This document shows, in pieces, positions 11,207 through 21,904 of a stretch of DNA of 64,000 nucleotides (positions are counted from its first letter, which is position 1; each line of letters starts with the position of its first letter). This DNA comes from Stomoxys calcitrans (Eukaryota > Arthropoda > Insecta > Diptera > Muscidae). The DNA is taken from the NCBI RefSeq assembly GCF_963082655.1, contig NC_081552.1:189484075-189548074 (forward strand), written 5' to 3'. Position numbers and translations under genes: made by a program. A model generated the notes under the pieces. The model was not told the origin of the DNA. It saw only the letters and a program-made list of their open reading frames with translations, and did no database searches.

Positions 11207-11410
11207 AAATAATAGAAGCGCTGCTAAATATTAATACTTATTGATTTTATTTAAATACGCGGACTTCTTCAAAATCCGATTGCTTTATTTATCTTTGTTG
11301 TACGTCAGCACAAAACTAAAAAAGCAATAATATTGGTATATATGTTGAACGTATTCTATATGTGCTTAAAAATGACGCCATATTAAGGCAGTGAAAATAA
11401 TTGCAGTGAA
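11207..11410 (+). mobile_element. Tc1-like element end (relic)
   Basis: ACAGTTGCGGTCAAAATAATAG at the left resembles the terminal inverted repeat of Tc1-type transposons. The following 190 bp is AT-rich and non-coding, and no matching right end is clear. An AAATAATTGCAGTG stretch near 11395 may be a second remnant. Confidence 0.4.
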
Positions 11411-11418
11411 AAAAAAAG

Positions 11419-12010
11419 GAAAAAGGCATTAAGTTCGGCCGGGCCGAACTTTGAATACCCACCACCTAGAGTATATATGTAAACCCCCTTTCGTTACAAT
11501 CCGGTGAAAACTGGATAATTTATGCACTCAAATTCGGCACGGGCATATCTTAATAGGGGCTGGTCTCGATCATATTTTATTCAGGTCCTGAGGACTCATA
11601 TACAAGTCACATTTTTAGACAATAAATCTGCTTTTTATGGGATTAAGACCCTAAATTGGAAGATCGCTCTATATGTCAGCTATATCTATATAGGCTGATC
11701 TGACTCATATATGGGTCGGATGTCGGAAGGCTTAAAACAACTCACTATTTAAAATTTCAAAGAAATCGGGTAATCGTCATATCGGTCTATATGACAGTTA
11801 TACCGGTTAAGGGGTTTAACACAGTTAAATATCCTCCTCGAATATGATGCTGATCGGATCACATATGGATATAGCTGCCATATATATCGATCTCTCGATT
11901 TAAGGGTTTGAACTCACATAAGACCCCTTTATTACCCGATTTTATTGAAATTTACAACAGTGATTTGTGGCGAGTTGGGTCCAATTTTGCCCAAATGTCG
12001 ATATAGCTGC
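11419..12010 (-). repeat. Dispersed 'ATACCC' repeat, truncated (copy 5)
   Basis: It begins with the clear family end AAAAAGGCATTAAGTTCGG, CCGGGCCGAACTT and ATACCCACCACCTAGAGTAT. Three diverged monomers follow. The opposite end with the CCGTCCGTCTG block is missing, and sequence changes near 12010. Confidence 0.8.
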
Positions 12011-12290
12011 TGCAGGCGCATAATGGCGCTTTTTCCTAAATTGAATGTGGAGACAGCTATCATCGTCAAGCTCAAAAGCCCGTTGCGGTTCATCAGACCG
12101 ATTGCCGTGAAAAGGTTATGACCATCGGTTATTTACAGGTGCCGATAACTCGCATTCTCATATTAGGTACCAAGGGCACTGAGTATTAAAGCAGGTGCCG
12201 TCCGGTTTTTCATGCTCATAGTCATCGTGTACTGTAGGAGACCACGCTAGCGCAGAGGTTAGCATGTCATATAGGTCATGTGGGTCTTCA
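12011..12290. repeat. Degenerate repeat pieces and a SINE head
   Basis: GGTTATTTACAGGTGCCGATAACTCGC and GGCACTGAGT near 12125-12185 resemble the segment at 44.96-45.02 kb (GGTTATTTAAAGGCGCCAGTAACTCGC, GGCACTCAGT), so the two are copies of one unidentified repeat. GCTAGCGCAGAGGTTAGCAT at 12242-12261 is a SINE A-box head cut short before the B-box. Confidence 0.5.
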
Positions 12291-12559
12291 AAAAATATTT
12301 TTGGTATAGAGGTTTGAGGGTTTAGTTATTATTAAGCTTTTTATAGTTGTAGATAAATTCTTTAGCAAATGATTTTAGAAAATATTTGGTGAGAAAATGC
12401 TAAAAATGATTTTTTTATTTAAAATACAAAAGAAAATTAGTTAACAGTGCTCTGTTAATCACTTAACATAGCTCTGTTAAAATGTCAGGTTTGTGTCTTC
12501 GCTAAGTTATATTCAAATTTATCTTCACGGGCATGTTGGTAGAGTGTTCCAAAAACGAA

Positions 12560-13990
12560 TCTTATATAACAGAAAAATCAATTTGTGTTTGTTTGTGTGT
12601 TCCTTATAAACTCAAAAACGGCTGAACCGATTTTCTATAATTTTTCACATATTATGCAGAATGGTCCCGTGGTGAAAATAGCGAAATAGCGTAAGATGGG
12701 TAAGGGGGGCGGACTCTCCCCCTTACCTCAAGATTCAGGAACGGGAGATCTCGAAGATAGATGGTGTGATTTAGGCGAAATTTTGTTTGATCTCTTATAG
12801 TTACCTAAAAACAAAAATTTGGTATGCAAATTTCGGATGGGATACCTAGGTGGGTCGCCCCATCCTCTATACCCGTTAAATATTTATGGACCAACCACTA
12901 CAATATGGGATTCAAATGAAATGTATTTTATGATTAAAAAACTTATTTGATATCCAGTTGTGGGAGCAAGTGTTTGGATCGGGGGTGGGATGGTCAACCC
13001 CCCTAAACATCCCTTAATGGGACATATTTGCCCACCATGGCTATATGGGGCTCAAATGAAAGGTCTTTGGGAGTAGAGTACGTAACTGACATCACTATAT
13101 GGGACAAAGCATATATGGGGCCACCCCGCCCCCATAGCAACCCTCAAATAAGACGTATTTGCTGAGCATTGCAATATGGAGCTTAAATCAAAGATATCTC
13201 ATATATATTTACAGGGCCAAGTCACTGAGCCTCCTCCACAAACACCTCCAGCCGTCCCAAAAAATTCTCCTCCTCCCCAAATGGGCATATTTGCCGACTA
13301 TGGGGAAAATGGGGCTCAAATTAAAGATATTTCGGAGTAGAGCACGAATCTGATATCAACAATTGGCACCAAGTATCTAGGGGCCGCCATAACAACTCCG
13401 AAACAGGAGATATTTGCTGACCATGACAATTTTGGACTAAAAGACAGTGGAGCCAGGGATCCCACACCTAAACCGGATGTATTTGCCGACTATGGCAATA
13501 GGAGGCTCAAATGAAAGGTATTTGAAAGTAGAAAACGAATTTGATATCCAATTTTGGGGCCAAGTGTTTGTGGTACGCCTCACCCCATAAACTCCCCTTA
13601 AACCAATGGCAATATGGGGTTCAAATAAATGATATTTAAAAGTAGAGCACGATGTAGATATTTTTTCAGGGCTTAGAGTCTGAGTGACCGCTCTACCTCC
13701 CAAACATCCCCCAAACTGGACATATTTACCAATTATGGCAATAAGGAATCAAATGAAAGGAATTTGTGAGTAGAAAACTAATTTTTTTACCCACATTCGA
13801 AACGAAAGGTCTGCAAGGCCGTCCCACTTCCAAAATCCCCATAAAAATATGGGGCTCAAACGACCCAAAACCCTTCGAGCGATTTCATAAACTAATAAAG
13901 ATCATTAGGATTCAAATAAAGGCATTTATATTGTTTTACTGTCAGCCAAGCGATATACATCCATATACCACTTTTGCAGTATGGTATTTC
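12560..13990 (+). mobile_element. Helitron-like non-coding element, decayed (copy 1)
   Basis: It starts at TCTTATATAAC, then TGTGTTTGTTTGTGTGTTCC and ACTCAAAAACGGCTGAACCG, matching the element at 41013. The interior repeats an ATATGGGGCTCAAATGAAAGG motif every 100-150 bp, with CCCTCCCCCTTACC and GGGCCGCCCC blocks. The 3' end is decayed. Open frames inside are incidental. Confidence 0.5.
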
Positions 13991-14039
13991 ATTTAAAGCT
14001 CTTTGATTGTCGAAAATAAATATTTAAAAATTAATTTTG

Positions 14040-14640
14040 AGCGGTGCGGGACCGATTCAGGTAGTAAGGAATACAAATCTTAGCCCCATAGAGAGAAACA
14101 GTGAGTTCCCTGGGGTGAGGTTATAGCTTTGGAGCTGTATAAAATCAGTTATTGCTCTATTCAACTCTTCGGATTTCTTGGAGATCGTATCACATGCGAA
14201 AGATAGCTGTAACTTGAGCATGACAACACTTTAAAGTCCTCCGCACGCTCTACATCAACTAATTTGTGACAAAAGAGTTGAAAAGGGTCCTCACTCTGGA
14301 AAACAAAGAATTTTTGTCAGAAATCGTCCAACGGCAACCCCTGGAAATGCCAAAGAAGTTACAAATAGTGAAATAAGATACAGACCTGTCGGAATAAGAA
14401 CTTAAGAGACATAATGTCTCAAGTTCCCCAGTGGCTCACCTCCATCAGGAGACAAGGATCCTTCCCGTGCGAAGACACTTATACATGTTGTCTAAGCAGT
14501 ATTTACCGGGCTGTTTTCACTTAAACCACCCAAATCATTATCTTCTCTTATATGAAAGTCGACGAAAAGTAGGAGAAAAATAGGCGTAAAGGAATACTAC
14601 TACCCCCATCCTTTGGTAGTGGGTTTAAAAACGCGTTTTG
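14040..14640. other. Unassigned sequence with an 'ATACCC' terminal scrap
   Basis: I recognise nothing at 14040-14585. At about 14590-14632, TACTACCCCCATCCTTTGGTAGTGGGTTT is the terminus of the 'ATACCC' family without its body. Confidence 0.45.
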
Positions 14641-14741
14641 GTATGGAAACAAAAAAACATTTGATTGCTGTCAAATTTCGCCTGCCAAACAATTAAAAAT
14701 TGTTAGCGACTTTTACGAAAGCGGAATAGAATACGAACCCT

Positions 14742-14955
14742 TAGTCGTAATTTTCTTATGAGTCGTAATATCACGTGGTTCATGATTTTTTCGTGAGTCG
14801 TGATTAGAGTTGTGATTCACGCACAAAGAATTTTAATTCAATCATGTTCAAGCACGAACACGTGATTATTTTTGAATCTCGCTCACGAAAAACGTTACTC
14901 ACCCGTGATTCACGCGTGATATGACTACTCACGACTTACGTGCACACCTCTACCT
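14742..14955. repeat. CGTGAGTC-type repeat, partial copy
   Basis: GTCGTGAGT, CACGTGGTTCATGA, CGTGAGTCGTGATT and CACGCGTGATATGAC words occur throughout, ending CTTACGTGCACACCTCT. It is a shortened member of the fold-back family at 45.89-46.70 and 51.04-51.92 kb. Confidence 0.65.
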
Positions 14956-15289
14956 TCCACGATACACCTGAGTAGTTTCTATATTTATTGGCCTAGGATT
15001 TATGACAACCTTAAAGATGTATGTCTCCTCTTGTTATCTGGCAATACACGAGCACACTTTTCTTTTTAACCGTACAGCCCATCGCACTCAACTAACAACC
15101 AGTTCACTGGACGCTCCTCATTCAAGTTGCAGAGTGCCCAGGTCTGGCTATTTAACAGAAGTTGGTCAATTAAGATTAGATGAAGATACAACACACTATA
15201 ACCATAGCAGGAGCGTTAAAGATGGCAGTACGTCAAAGAACAACCCATTCGAGCTTTTGGGGTGAGGAGGCAGTTCTGCACTGTTTCTT
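14956..15289. other. No recognisable feature
   Basis: Non-repetitive sequence. The 87-residue + frame at 15002-15265 has no recognisable domain and no start context. I do not call it a gene. Confidence 0.35.
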
Positions 15290-15800
15290 GGGTTTATGTT
15301 AAGGTTGAATGGATAGCCCACCGCAAAAGTGAGTTCACATGAAGGCCAGCACTGGGCCCATTTGGACACCCTGGCGAGAGATGTGAGAGAAATGTGCTTG
15401 AATCCCCAGAGCAGACCTAGAGACGAGAGAAGGGAGCCAACGCCTATCCCCTATAGACCTGGGAACGAACAAAGCACGTTCATCGCCCAGAAAGTTTTTC
15501 AATAATCATCATATGGGATTCCCATGTGCGCCGCCATATGGTCTATCGCACAGTGTCCGGTTATAATCGATTAAAAGAAACTCTCTCGTCCTGCTTCGAT
15601 CGATGTTAGGCCAGAATGTCCTGGAGTGCGGCATCCATATACAGATTTCCACCTCTCCACCAACTCTGCATTGGCCATCCCCTCTACAATGTTCAGTAGT
15701 TCGAAAAATGCCATTTGGGGACGGTTTCGCTGGTCGTAGTCAAGCCCTTCTTGGTATATTCGTCTGCCTTCTCGTTTCTTAAATACCATCGAGTTGGATA
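15290..15800 (-). mobile_element. LINE fragment, family C (3' coding end)
   Basis: The minus strand encodes a degenerate FFELLNIVEGMANAELVERW stretch, then ESFF-like and YGGAHGNP pieces, which align with FVELLNTVKGMTRAASVARW and HGGAHGDT of the better copy at 49147-49900. The 3' end carries the family block AGGTTGAATGGATAGCCCACC. Several stops and shifts are present. Confidence 0.7.
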
Positions 15801-16954
15801 TCCCAAAAATTAAGAGATATAAGAGTTTCTTGCAATATCAGCGAGGCAAACACCTGATATGCGGAAATGAATGTCATTTTCCTTCAAGTTGGTATTAGAA
15901 AATCCTCGTGACTTGGCATATTTCAAAAATTTCCTTGCAATTCAATTGCAAGACAATACAAGGAAGAAAGAAATTCCCCAAGAAAGGTCAATCACACCAA
16001 CGAGGCCAACATTTCTGTGTTTTGTTTCAAAATCTCCACAAAGTTAAAGGCTCGTTTTTTATCATTGCCAAAACAGCCGACGTACGAGAAGAGATTTATG
16101 AAAGCATTGCCCAAAATTTATGATGGAAAACAGCCAAAGGAGGAAAAATATGCAAAAGTTTAAGTCATTTGTTTGTCAGCAACACCTTTCTCATTTATTT
16201 TGTCAATGTGGGTAATTTGTTCACTTCATAGATGGATGGATGGATACTTACGGTCCCGGCAATCCAACTCATTAATAATATTGACAACAAAATGCAGCTC
16301 TCTTGAGCAGGAAAAATCCCAAGAAACCGAGTTACGAGCCAGAACAGGCAATGAGGTGAAAGACTTGCCTGTTCTTCTTACCACCTAATGACTAATGATG
16401 ATGAAATGTGAACGTCGCCCGCCTTACACACATACCTACTACGAGTACAACATAACGAGTTGATATCGAAGTGTGTACATCAAAATTTCCATTCACGTGT
16501 AGAAAAGAACGGCATTTCCGGATGTAATCAAATGGGAAAACTTTGTTCTGTCCGTCTGTCCGTCCATCAACCAGGCAGCAAGCCAGCAATGCCTGGCTAA
16601 AACCAAACCAAAGAAGACAAAATTGAAATAAACAAAAAAAAAAAAAAAACAACGCACACAGCCTAAAATCAACGACCAACAAATACCGTTCATTGCATCG
16701 ACCAGCAGCAGAAGAACCCAAAAACGAAAAACAAAAAAGAAGCATAAACAGGCCCATAAAAAAATCCAAAGGCAAAATCCCATCCGACAATCCTCTGGCA
16801 CACTATGCTACGCTAAATACAACAAGTTAAAGCATGTTAATATCGGCCAAATCGAATGGCATGTACCCTCCATCGTGAGATGCATGTGTCATATGCTCTT
16901 TTAAGGATATTTTTATGAATTGCGTTCTGAAGGTGTCATTGGAACATTAACGTT
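15801..16954. other. Apparently unique intron sequence
   Basis: No LINE, SINE or 'ATACCC' signature was seen. An A-rich tract (17 As near 16630) and AC-rich sequence give long incidental minus-strand frames at 16392-16801, which I reject as genes. It could host nemo regulatory DNA, but nothing in the sequence proves it. Confidence 0.4.
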
Positions 16955-19010
16955 AGGCCGACGGTTGAGGTTAGACCGACGGTCGAGCTTAGAACGATGT
17001 ACAAACAGACCGACGGTCAGACAGATAGGTAGAGAGATAGACAGATAGACAGACGGAAAGACAAAGGACGGACGGATAAACATATTGATTGACTGAGAGA
17101 CGGACAGACGATAGACGGACAGACAGACATACGTACAGACAAAGAGACGGACAGAGAAATTGAGCCATAGACGGTAAGACAGACCAACAGACAGATAGAC
17201 AGGCCGACGGAGAGACAGACCGACGGAGAAACAGACTGACAGACAATAAGACAGATAGAGGGACAGGCAGACAAGCAAAGAGATAGACGAAGAGATAAAT
17301 AGATATACCGATAGACGGACAGACAGAAATATGTACAGACAAAGAGACAGGCCGATAGACAGAGAGATTGAGCAATAGTTAGTACGACGGACAGACAGAC
17401 CGACGGGCAGACGAAAAGACAAACAGTTAGACTGAGATAGACGGAGAAACAGGCAGATAAAGAAAAAGACAGATAGATAGGCCCATAGACGGACAGACCG
17501 AACGACGGACAGAGTACTGACTGAAAGATGGACAGAGGACAGACAAAGAGACAGACGGACATATAGACAGACAGATGGACGGACATACAGAGAAACAGAT
17601 GGACGGGCAGATGGATGGACAGACATATGAATGGACAGACTGATGGACAGACAAACAGACAAATAGATAGACAGTGTGACAGGGGGACAGACAGAAGGAA
17701 GAAAGAGCGGCAGACGACCGGACAGATGGAGATAGACCGACAGATGGACAAACTGAAAGACGGACATAGAGATAGATAGGCAGAGGGACAGGCGGACAGA
17801 CGGGCAGACAGAAGTGAGAAAGAGCTTCAGACGAACAAACAAAGAGACAGACGAATAGAAAGAGAGATAGACCGATAGACGAACAAATAGACAGAGGGAC
17901 AGATAACGAGATAGGCGGACAGACAAAAAAGGCCGAAAAGAAAAAGAGATGGAGTGACAGACAAAGAAAGACGGACAGAAACAGACGAACAAACAAAAAC
18001 CCAGACGGGCAGTCCGTTCGTCCATCGGCCTGTTCGTCTATTTGTCATTTGTCTCTCCGCCTGTCTGTCTATCTATATATCTGCGGTCTGGTTCTATCTA
18101 TCCATCCGTCTCTTTCTCTATCCGTCCTTCTCTTTGTCTATTCCTCTACATGTCTATACAGACAGACAGTCTGTTGGCAGATGGATAGAAACACAGACGG
18201 AAGGAGGGACATTCCTAGGTGGATAGACAGACTCACGGGTAGACCGACAATAAAACAGACAGGCGGACAGATTGACAGAGGGACAAACAGACAGACGGAT
18301 ATACAGAGATATAGACCGATAGATAGATAAACAGGCAGACTGACATACAGACAAGAAGATGGACGGACAGATGGATGGACGGTCAGATGGATGGACGGAC
18401 AGATAGATGGACAGACAGACTGATAGCTAGATAGAGGGACAGGCGGACAGACAGAAGTACGAAAGAGCGACAGACGAACGGACAGACAATAAGACAGAGG
18501 GACAGACAAAGAAACGGACGGGTAGACAAAAATATAGGCAAACAAACAGGCGAACAGACAGACAGACAAACAGACGGACGGACAGACAGAGAGATAGATA
18601 GACAAAGGGAAAGGCGGACAGACAGAAGTAAGAAAGAGAGACAGAAGGAAGAAAGAGCGACAGACGAATAGACAAAGAAACAGATGAATAGACAGAGAGA
18701 GAAACCGATAGACGGACAGACAAAAAAAGGCGGACAGAAAAAGAGATTGGCGGACGGACAAAGAGAGACGAGCAAAAAAAGGACAGACGAAGAGACAAAG
18801 ACCCAGACGAGCAGCCCGTTCGTCCATCGGCTTGTACGTCCATTCAATTGTCTGTCAGCCTGTCTGTCTATCCGTGTGTCTGTCTATCTGCCGTCTGGTT
18901 CTTTGTCCGTCCATCCGTCTCTTTGTCTATCCGTCCTTCTCTTTTACCTGTTCCTCTGCATGTCTGTCTCTGTTTCTTGGTTGATGGATAGACACACAGA
19001 CGGAAGGAGG
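16955..19010. repeat. GACA/GACG minisatellite with strand switches and an ~803-bp higher-order repeat
   Basis: About 2 kb of degenerate AGAC/GACA/GACG tetranucleotides. The G-A-rich strand is + at roughly 16955-18005 and 18160-18810, and flips to CTGT/GTCC at about 18011-18160 and 18815-18990. Two blocks are repeated at a distance of 802-803 bp: the switch point AGTCCGTTCGTCCATCGG at 18011 (AGCCCGTTCG at 18813) and AGACGGAAGGAGGGAC at 18195 and 18998. This creates several overlapping Ser/Val/Leu/Cys-rich open frames up to 370 codons on the minus strand. They are compositional artefacts. Confidence 0.93.
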
Positions 19011-20111
19011 GACTACCCTAGATGCACTTACAATATCATGTAGGGTTGCAAAATGAATATCTCGCAAAGTTACAAACGGAGTGACGAAGTTAGTTTGCCC
19101 CTTTCCCATAGCAATGGTTATAAAAACTTGAATGCATACACTGCGATTCGAAGCGTATCCGTATAGAGGCGCACACGCGCCCCAATCTTGCCGAGTGTTG
19201 GTGAGTGAGTGTTAAAGACCCTTCTACTTGTTCTTCTGCTTCTTTGCTTCTTCTATCTCCACCTCCTCCTACTTCTGCTGGTCGATGGCAAACAAGAAGC
19301 CAAAAGGCATAAGGCCTTATTATTGCTTTGGCCGTACCAAACAAAAAAAAATGTTGGTTGTCTGCATACACCAGCCATGCAACCATTCCAGGGAACATGG
19401 TTGTTGTGCCATACAACAGCCAGCCGCCGAATACCAGCCAACAAACTCTTCTTCCCCATAACACGAAAAATATGCTCAAAGTATTGCCAAGCCTTAAGGC
19501 AACTGAGAAAAGCAAAATAAAAAAAAAACAAAAACAAAAAGAGAACCGAAAACCTTAATACTAGCCATGCAACGATTCGCGTTCTTTCTGTAGAGTGAGT
19601 AAAGCGAGAAGTGGCAGCGGCGGCATATCTGCCATGCCTGACAAAAAACAAAGTCCTATGCCCCTGATAACTATGAAAGCGATAAAGAAGAAGGAGTATA
19701 AAATACACACAGCAATTTGAAAATCCATTGAACCATCTTAAACAGCAAGACAATGAGTTTTTCCAAAAAAAAAAAAAACCACACACACAAAATCCACAAC
19801 AAAAACGTGTTGGTTGCAGGTCCACAATTAACAAAAAAAAAAGAGCAAACTGGAATTTTCCATAGCATTTTAAAACACGCAGTAGGTGAATTTCCATTTT
19901 GCATCGGTTAATAATAAGAAAAATTGGGAATTGTAAACAGTACATATATACAACAATTTTCCATAGAAGTAAAACTTTCCCAGAAACTGAGGGCATTGCA
20001 GGAAGCAATTTTTTAATTTAAGCAAATTGATACGCTATCAACTCACAGGGCCATTTCGAGGGATAAACTGCTCACCAAATGCATGCTTCTTTATGCCCAT
20101 TGTTTCATGGG
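19011..20111. other. Apparently unique intron sequence
   Basis: No mobile-element signature. A- and T-rich runs near 19340-19370, 19515-19550 and 19765-19840 give long incidental frames on both strands. No conserved domain was recognised. Confidence 0.4.
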
Positions 20112-20780
20112 CTATGTGGCATGTTTCACCGTCTTGTGGCAACCACATACCACCAACCTACTAGTCCAACTCAGCCATATTGGACCCAAAAATTTCGATT
20201 GTAAGGTTTCTTCCTCGACAGTCTTTGAAGAAAAATGGGCCATTGACCCCAACAGCCCATAAACCACATCAAAGTGTCGTTTTTTTCGGAATGCATAGAT
20301 AATTCGTGTACGGCGCGTGACTGTTCTTCGCCTCAGATGCGACAGTTTTGCTTGTTTACTTATCCATTTAGCCCAAAAATGAGACTCATTGCTCGATAAA
20401 ATTTGTGGATAGGCGACATTGGTCACAGTATACAAATTAAATAATAAAATTCAACAATTTACAGCTCGTTTGTGAGTTTCACCATGATGAAATGGCAGAG
20501 TATACTGAACACTTTTCACTTTCATAGATGACATTTGGATACAATTATCAACCAGTGCTGTCACTCCAAAAAGCATAGCTCAAAAAAAAAATCACCAGTT
20601 ACTACATAAATAAGGTCTTTTCTCTTCCATGATGAAATGGCAGAGTAAACTGAACACCATTCACTTTAACACATGAGGCTTGGACACAATTATCAATTAT
20701 GTCACCTCGAAAAACTTAACTCATAAAAAGCCACCAGTTACCACATAAATAACGTCTTTTATGTCCCCCATAGTCGAATT
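20112..20780 (-). mobile_element. Tc1/mariner-superfamily transposon relic
   Basis: The minus strand encodes SSNESHFWAKWISKQAKLSH, a decayed form of the transposase motif SDEAHFWLNGYVNKQN seen at 32.4 kb (first catalytic aspartate region, here D changed to N). It is followed by broken downstream transposase. The 3' part at about 20485-20770 is two tandem copies of a ~145-bp terminal segment (CCATGATGAAATGGCAGAGTA at 20481 and 20627; ACATAAATAAGGTCTTTT / ACATAAATAACGTCTTTT). Confidence 0.7.
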
Positions 20781-20844
20781 CCCTAGAGGAGCCATCTTGC
20801 GGCTTTGAGAGTCCTTTCGGGTGCGGTGATTGCTTTCAGCTGCT

Positions 20845-21510
20845 TGCGCGTACACACTGTATTACGATTGGGACTATAGACTTCATTTCTCCCATTCCCT
20901 TTCTGTTAGGCTCCTCACGTTCCCATTGTACCTGGTCTTCTACAAACCTCTGGAAACATTACTTTGTAATCTTCCTCGTTGGGTATACGACAGTTGGTCA
21001 TTGCGATCTTTGCCCTTCTGTATCCCAGCATACACAGTGTATGACGATGGGATTGATTATGTATATACTTTCTCCCATTCCCTTTCGGCCAGGTTCCTTA
21101 TATTCTCATTGTACGTGCAAATGCAAATTTGCCCATAAACATTCCATTAAGGAACAGGGGCAAACTTCTCACATATCAATGAGTGTTGTCTTTTTATAGC
21201 CGAGTCCGAACGGCGTGCCGCATTTCAACACCTCTTTGGGGAGAAGTTTTTACATGGCTGCCATACCATTTTTTTCAAATGGCATAGTTCCTCACATATG
21301 TTGCTAGTATTGGAAGGGGATAGCCACCGCCGGAAATTTTTTCTGATATTCTCGCAAGGATACGAACCCATGCGCTCAGCGTGATAGGCGGACATGCTAA
21401 CTTCTGCGCTACGGTGGCCTCCTGTACGTGGCTTGCTTCACACTCCCGGAAACATCGTTTGCGATCTTCCTTGTATCGTATACGGAAGTCCTGAGCTACT
21501 TCATACTAGT
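20845..21510. repeat. Two-unit tandem repeat (~185 bp), second unit split by a SINE
   Basis: Unit 1 (about 20845-21010) and unit 2 (about 21028-21110 plus 21431-21510) share ACTGTATTACGATTGGGA / GTGTATGACGATGGGA, TTCTCCCATTCCCTTTC, CTCATTGTACGTGG / CCCATTGTACCTGG, and GGAAACAT...GATCTTCCTTG. Unit 1 therefore preserves the site as it was before the SINE landed in unit 2. The origin of the unit is unknown. Confidence 0.7.
21118..21422 (-). mobile_element. tRNA-derived SINE with 8-bp target-site duplication
   Basis: Minus-strand head with GTAGCGCAGAAGTTAGCATG (A-box-like) and GGTTCGTATCC (B-box), then the family body and the GTTTATGGGCAAATTTGCAT tail. TGTACGTG flanks it at 21110-21117 and 21423-21430. 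A small internal duplication occurs near 21257-21285 (CATACCATT / AATGGCATAG). Confidence 0.88.
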
Positions 21511-21783
21511 TTATGGGAACTTATTTGCCGCTGTTACCAGTAAGGAGACGAAATTCGTTCGCTGTACCCTGCTGTTGATTGCTGTCATTCCATAATCGGC
21601 TGTTTTTGTTGTAACCGGTGATTTGCAATGGGGAGCAAATTGTAAACCCAACTGAAGTAGGGATTGTACCGTAATCGGTAGCAACGGTTACGGCTTTGAT
21701 AGCTACGCGGAAACCATTCCCTTAGGCGTATCTGGAAATACGATTTTGTTGCTGATAGCGACTGGCCAACCGTTACCTTATTC

Positions 21784-21845
21784 AGGAGGCCACCATGGCG
21801 TATAGGTTTGCATGTACGCCTATTATGGCGAACGCCTGAGTTCCC
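21784..21845 (+). mobile_element. SINE head fragment
   Basis: GGAGGCCACCATGGCGTATAG and GCATGTACGCCTATTATGGC, then GAACGCCTGAGTTCCCTGAA match the SINE head with a mutated B-box. The rest of the SINE is absent. Confidence 0.6.
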
Positions 21846-21904
21846 TGAACATCAGACACACATTTTCAAATTTCCCCTTACAATGGAGCCATTGGCAAAA
21901 GTTG

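Noticed and set aside
16913..18025. 370-codon minus-strand open frame and its overlapping companions (up to 244 codons).
   Set aside because: They are translations of the GACA/GACG minisatellite (Ser/Val/Leu/Cys repeats open in several frames), with no domain.
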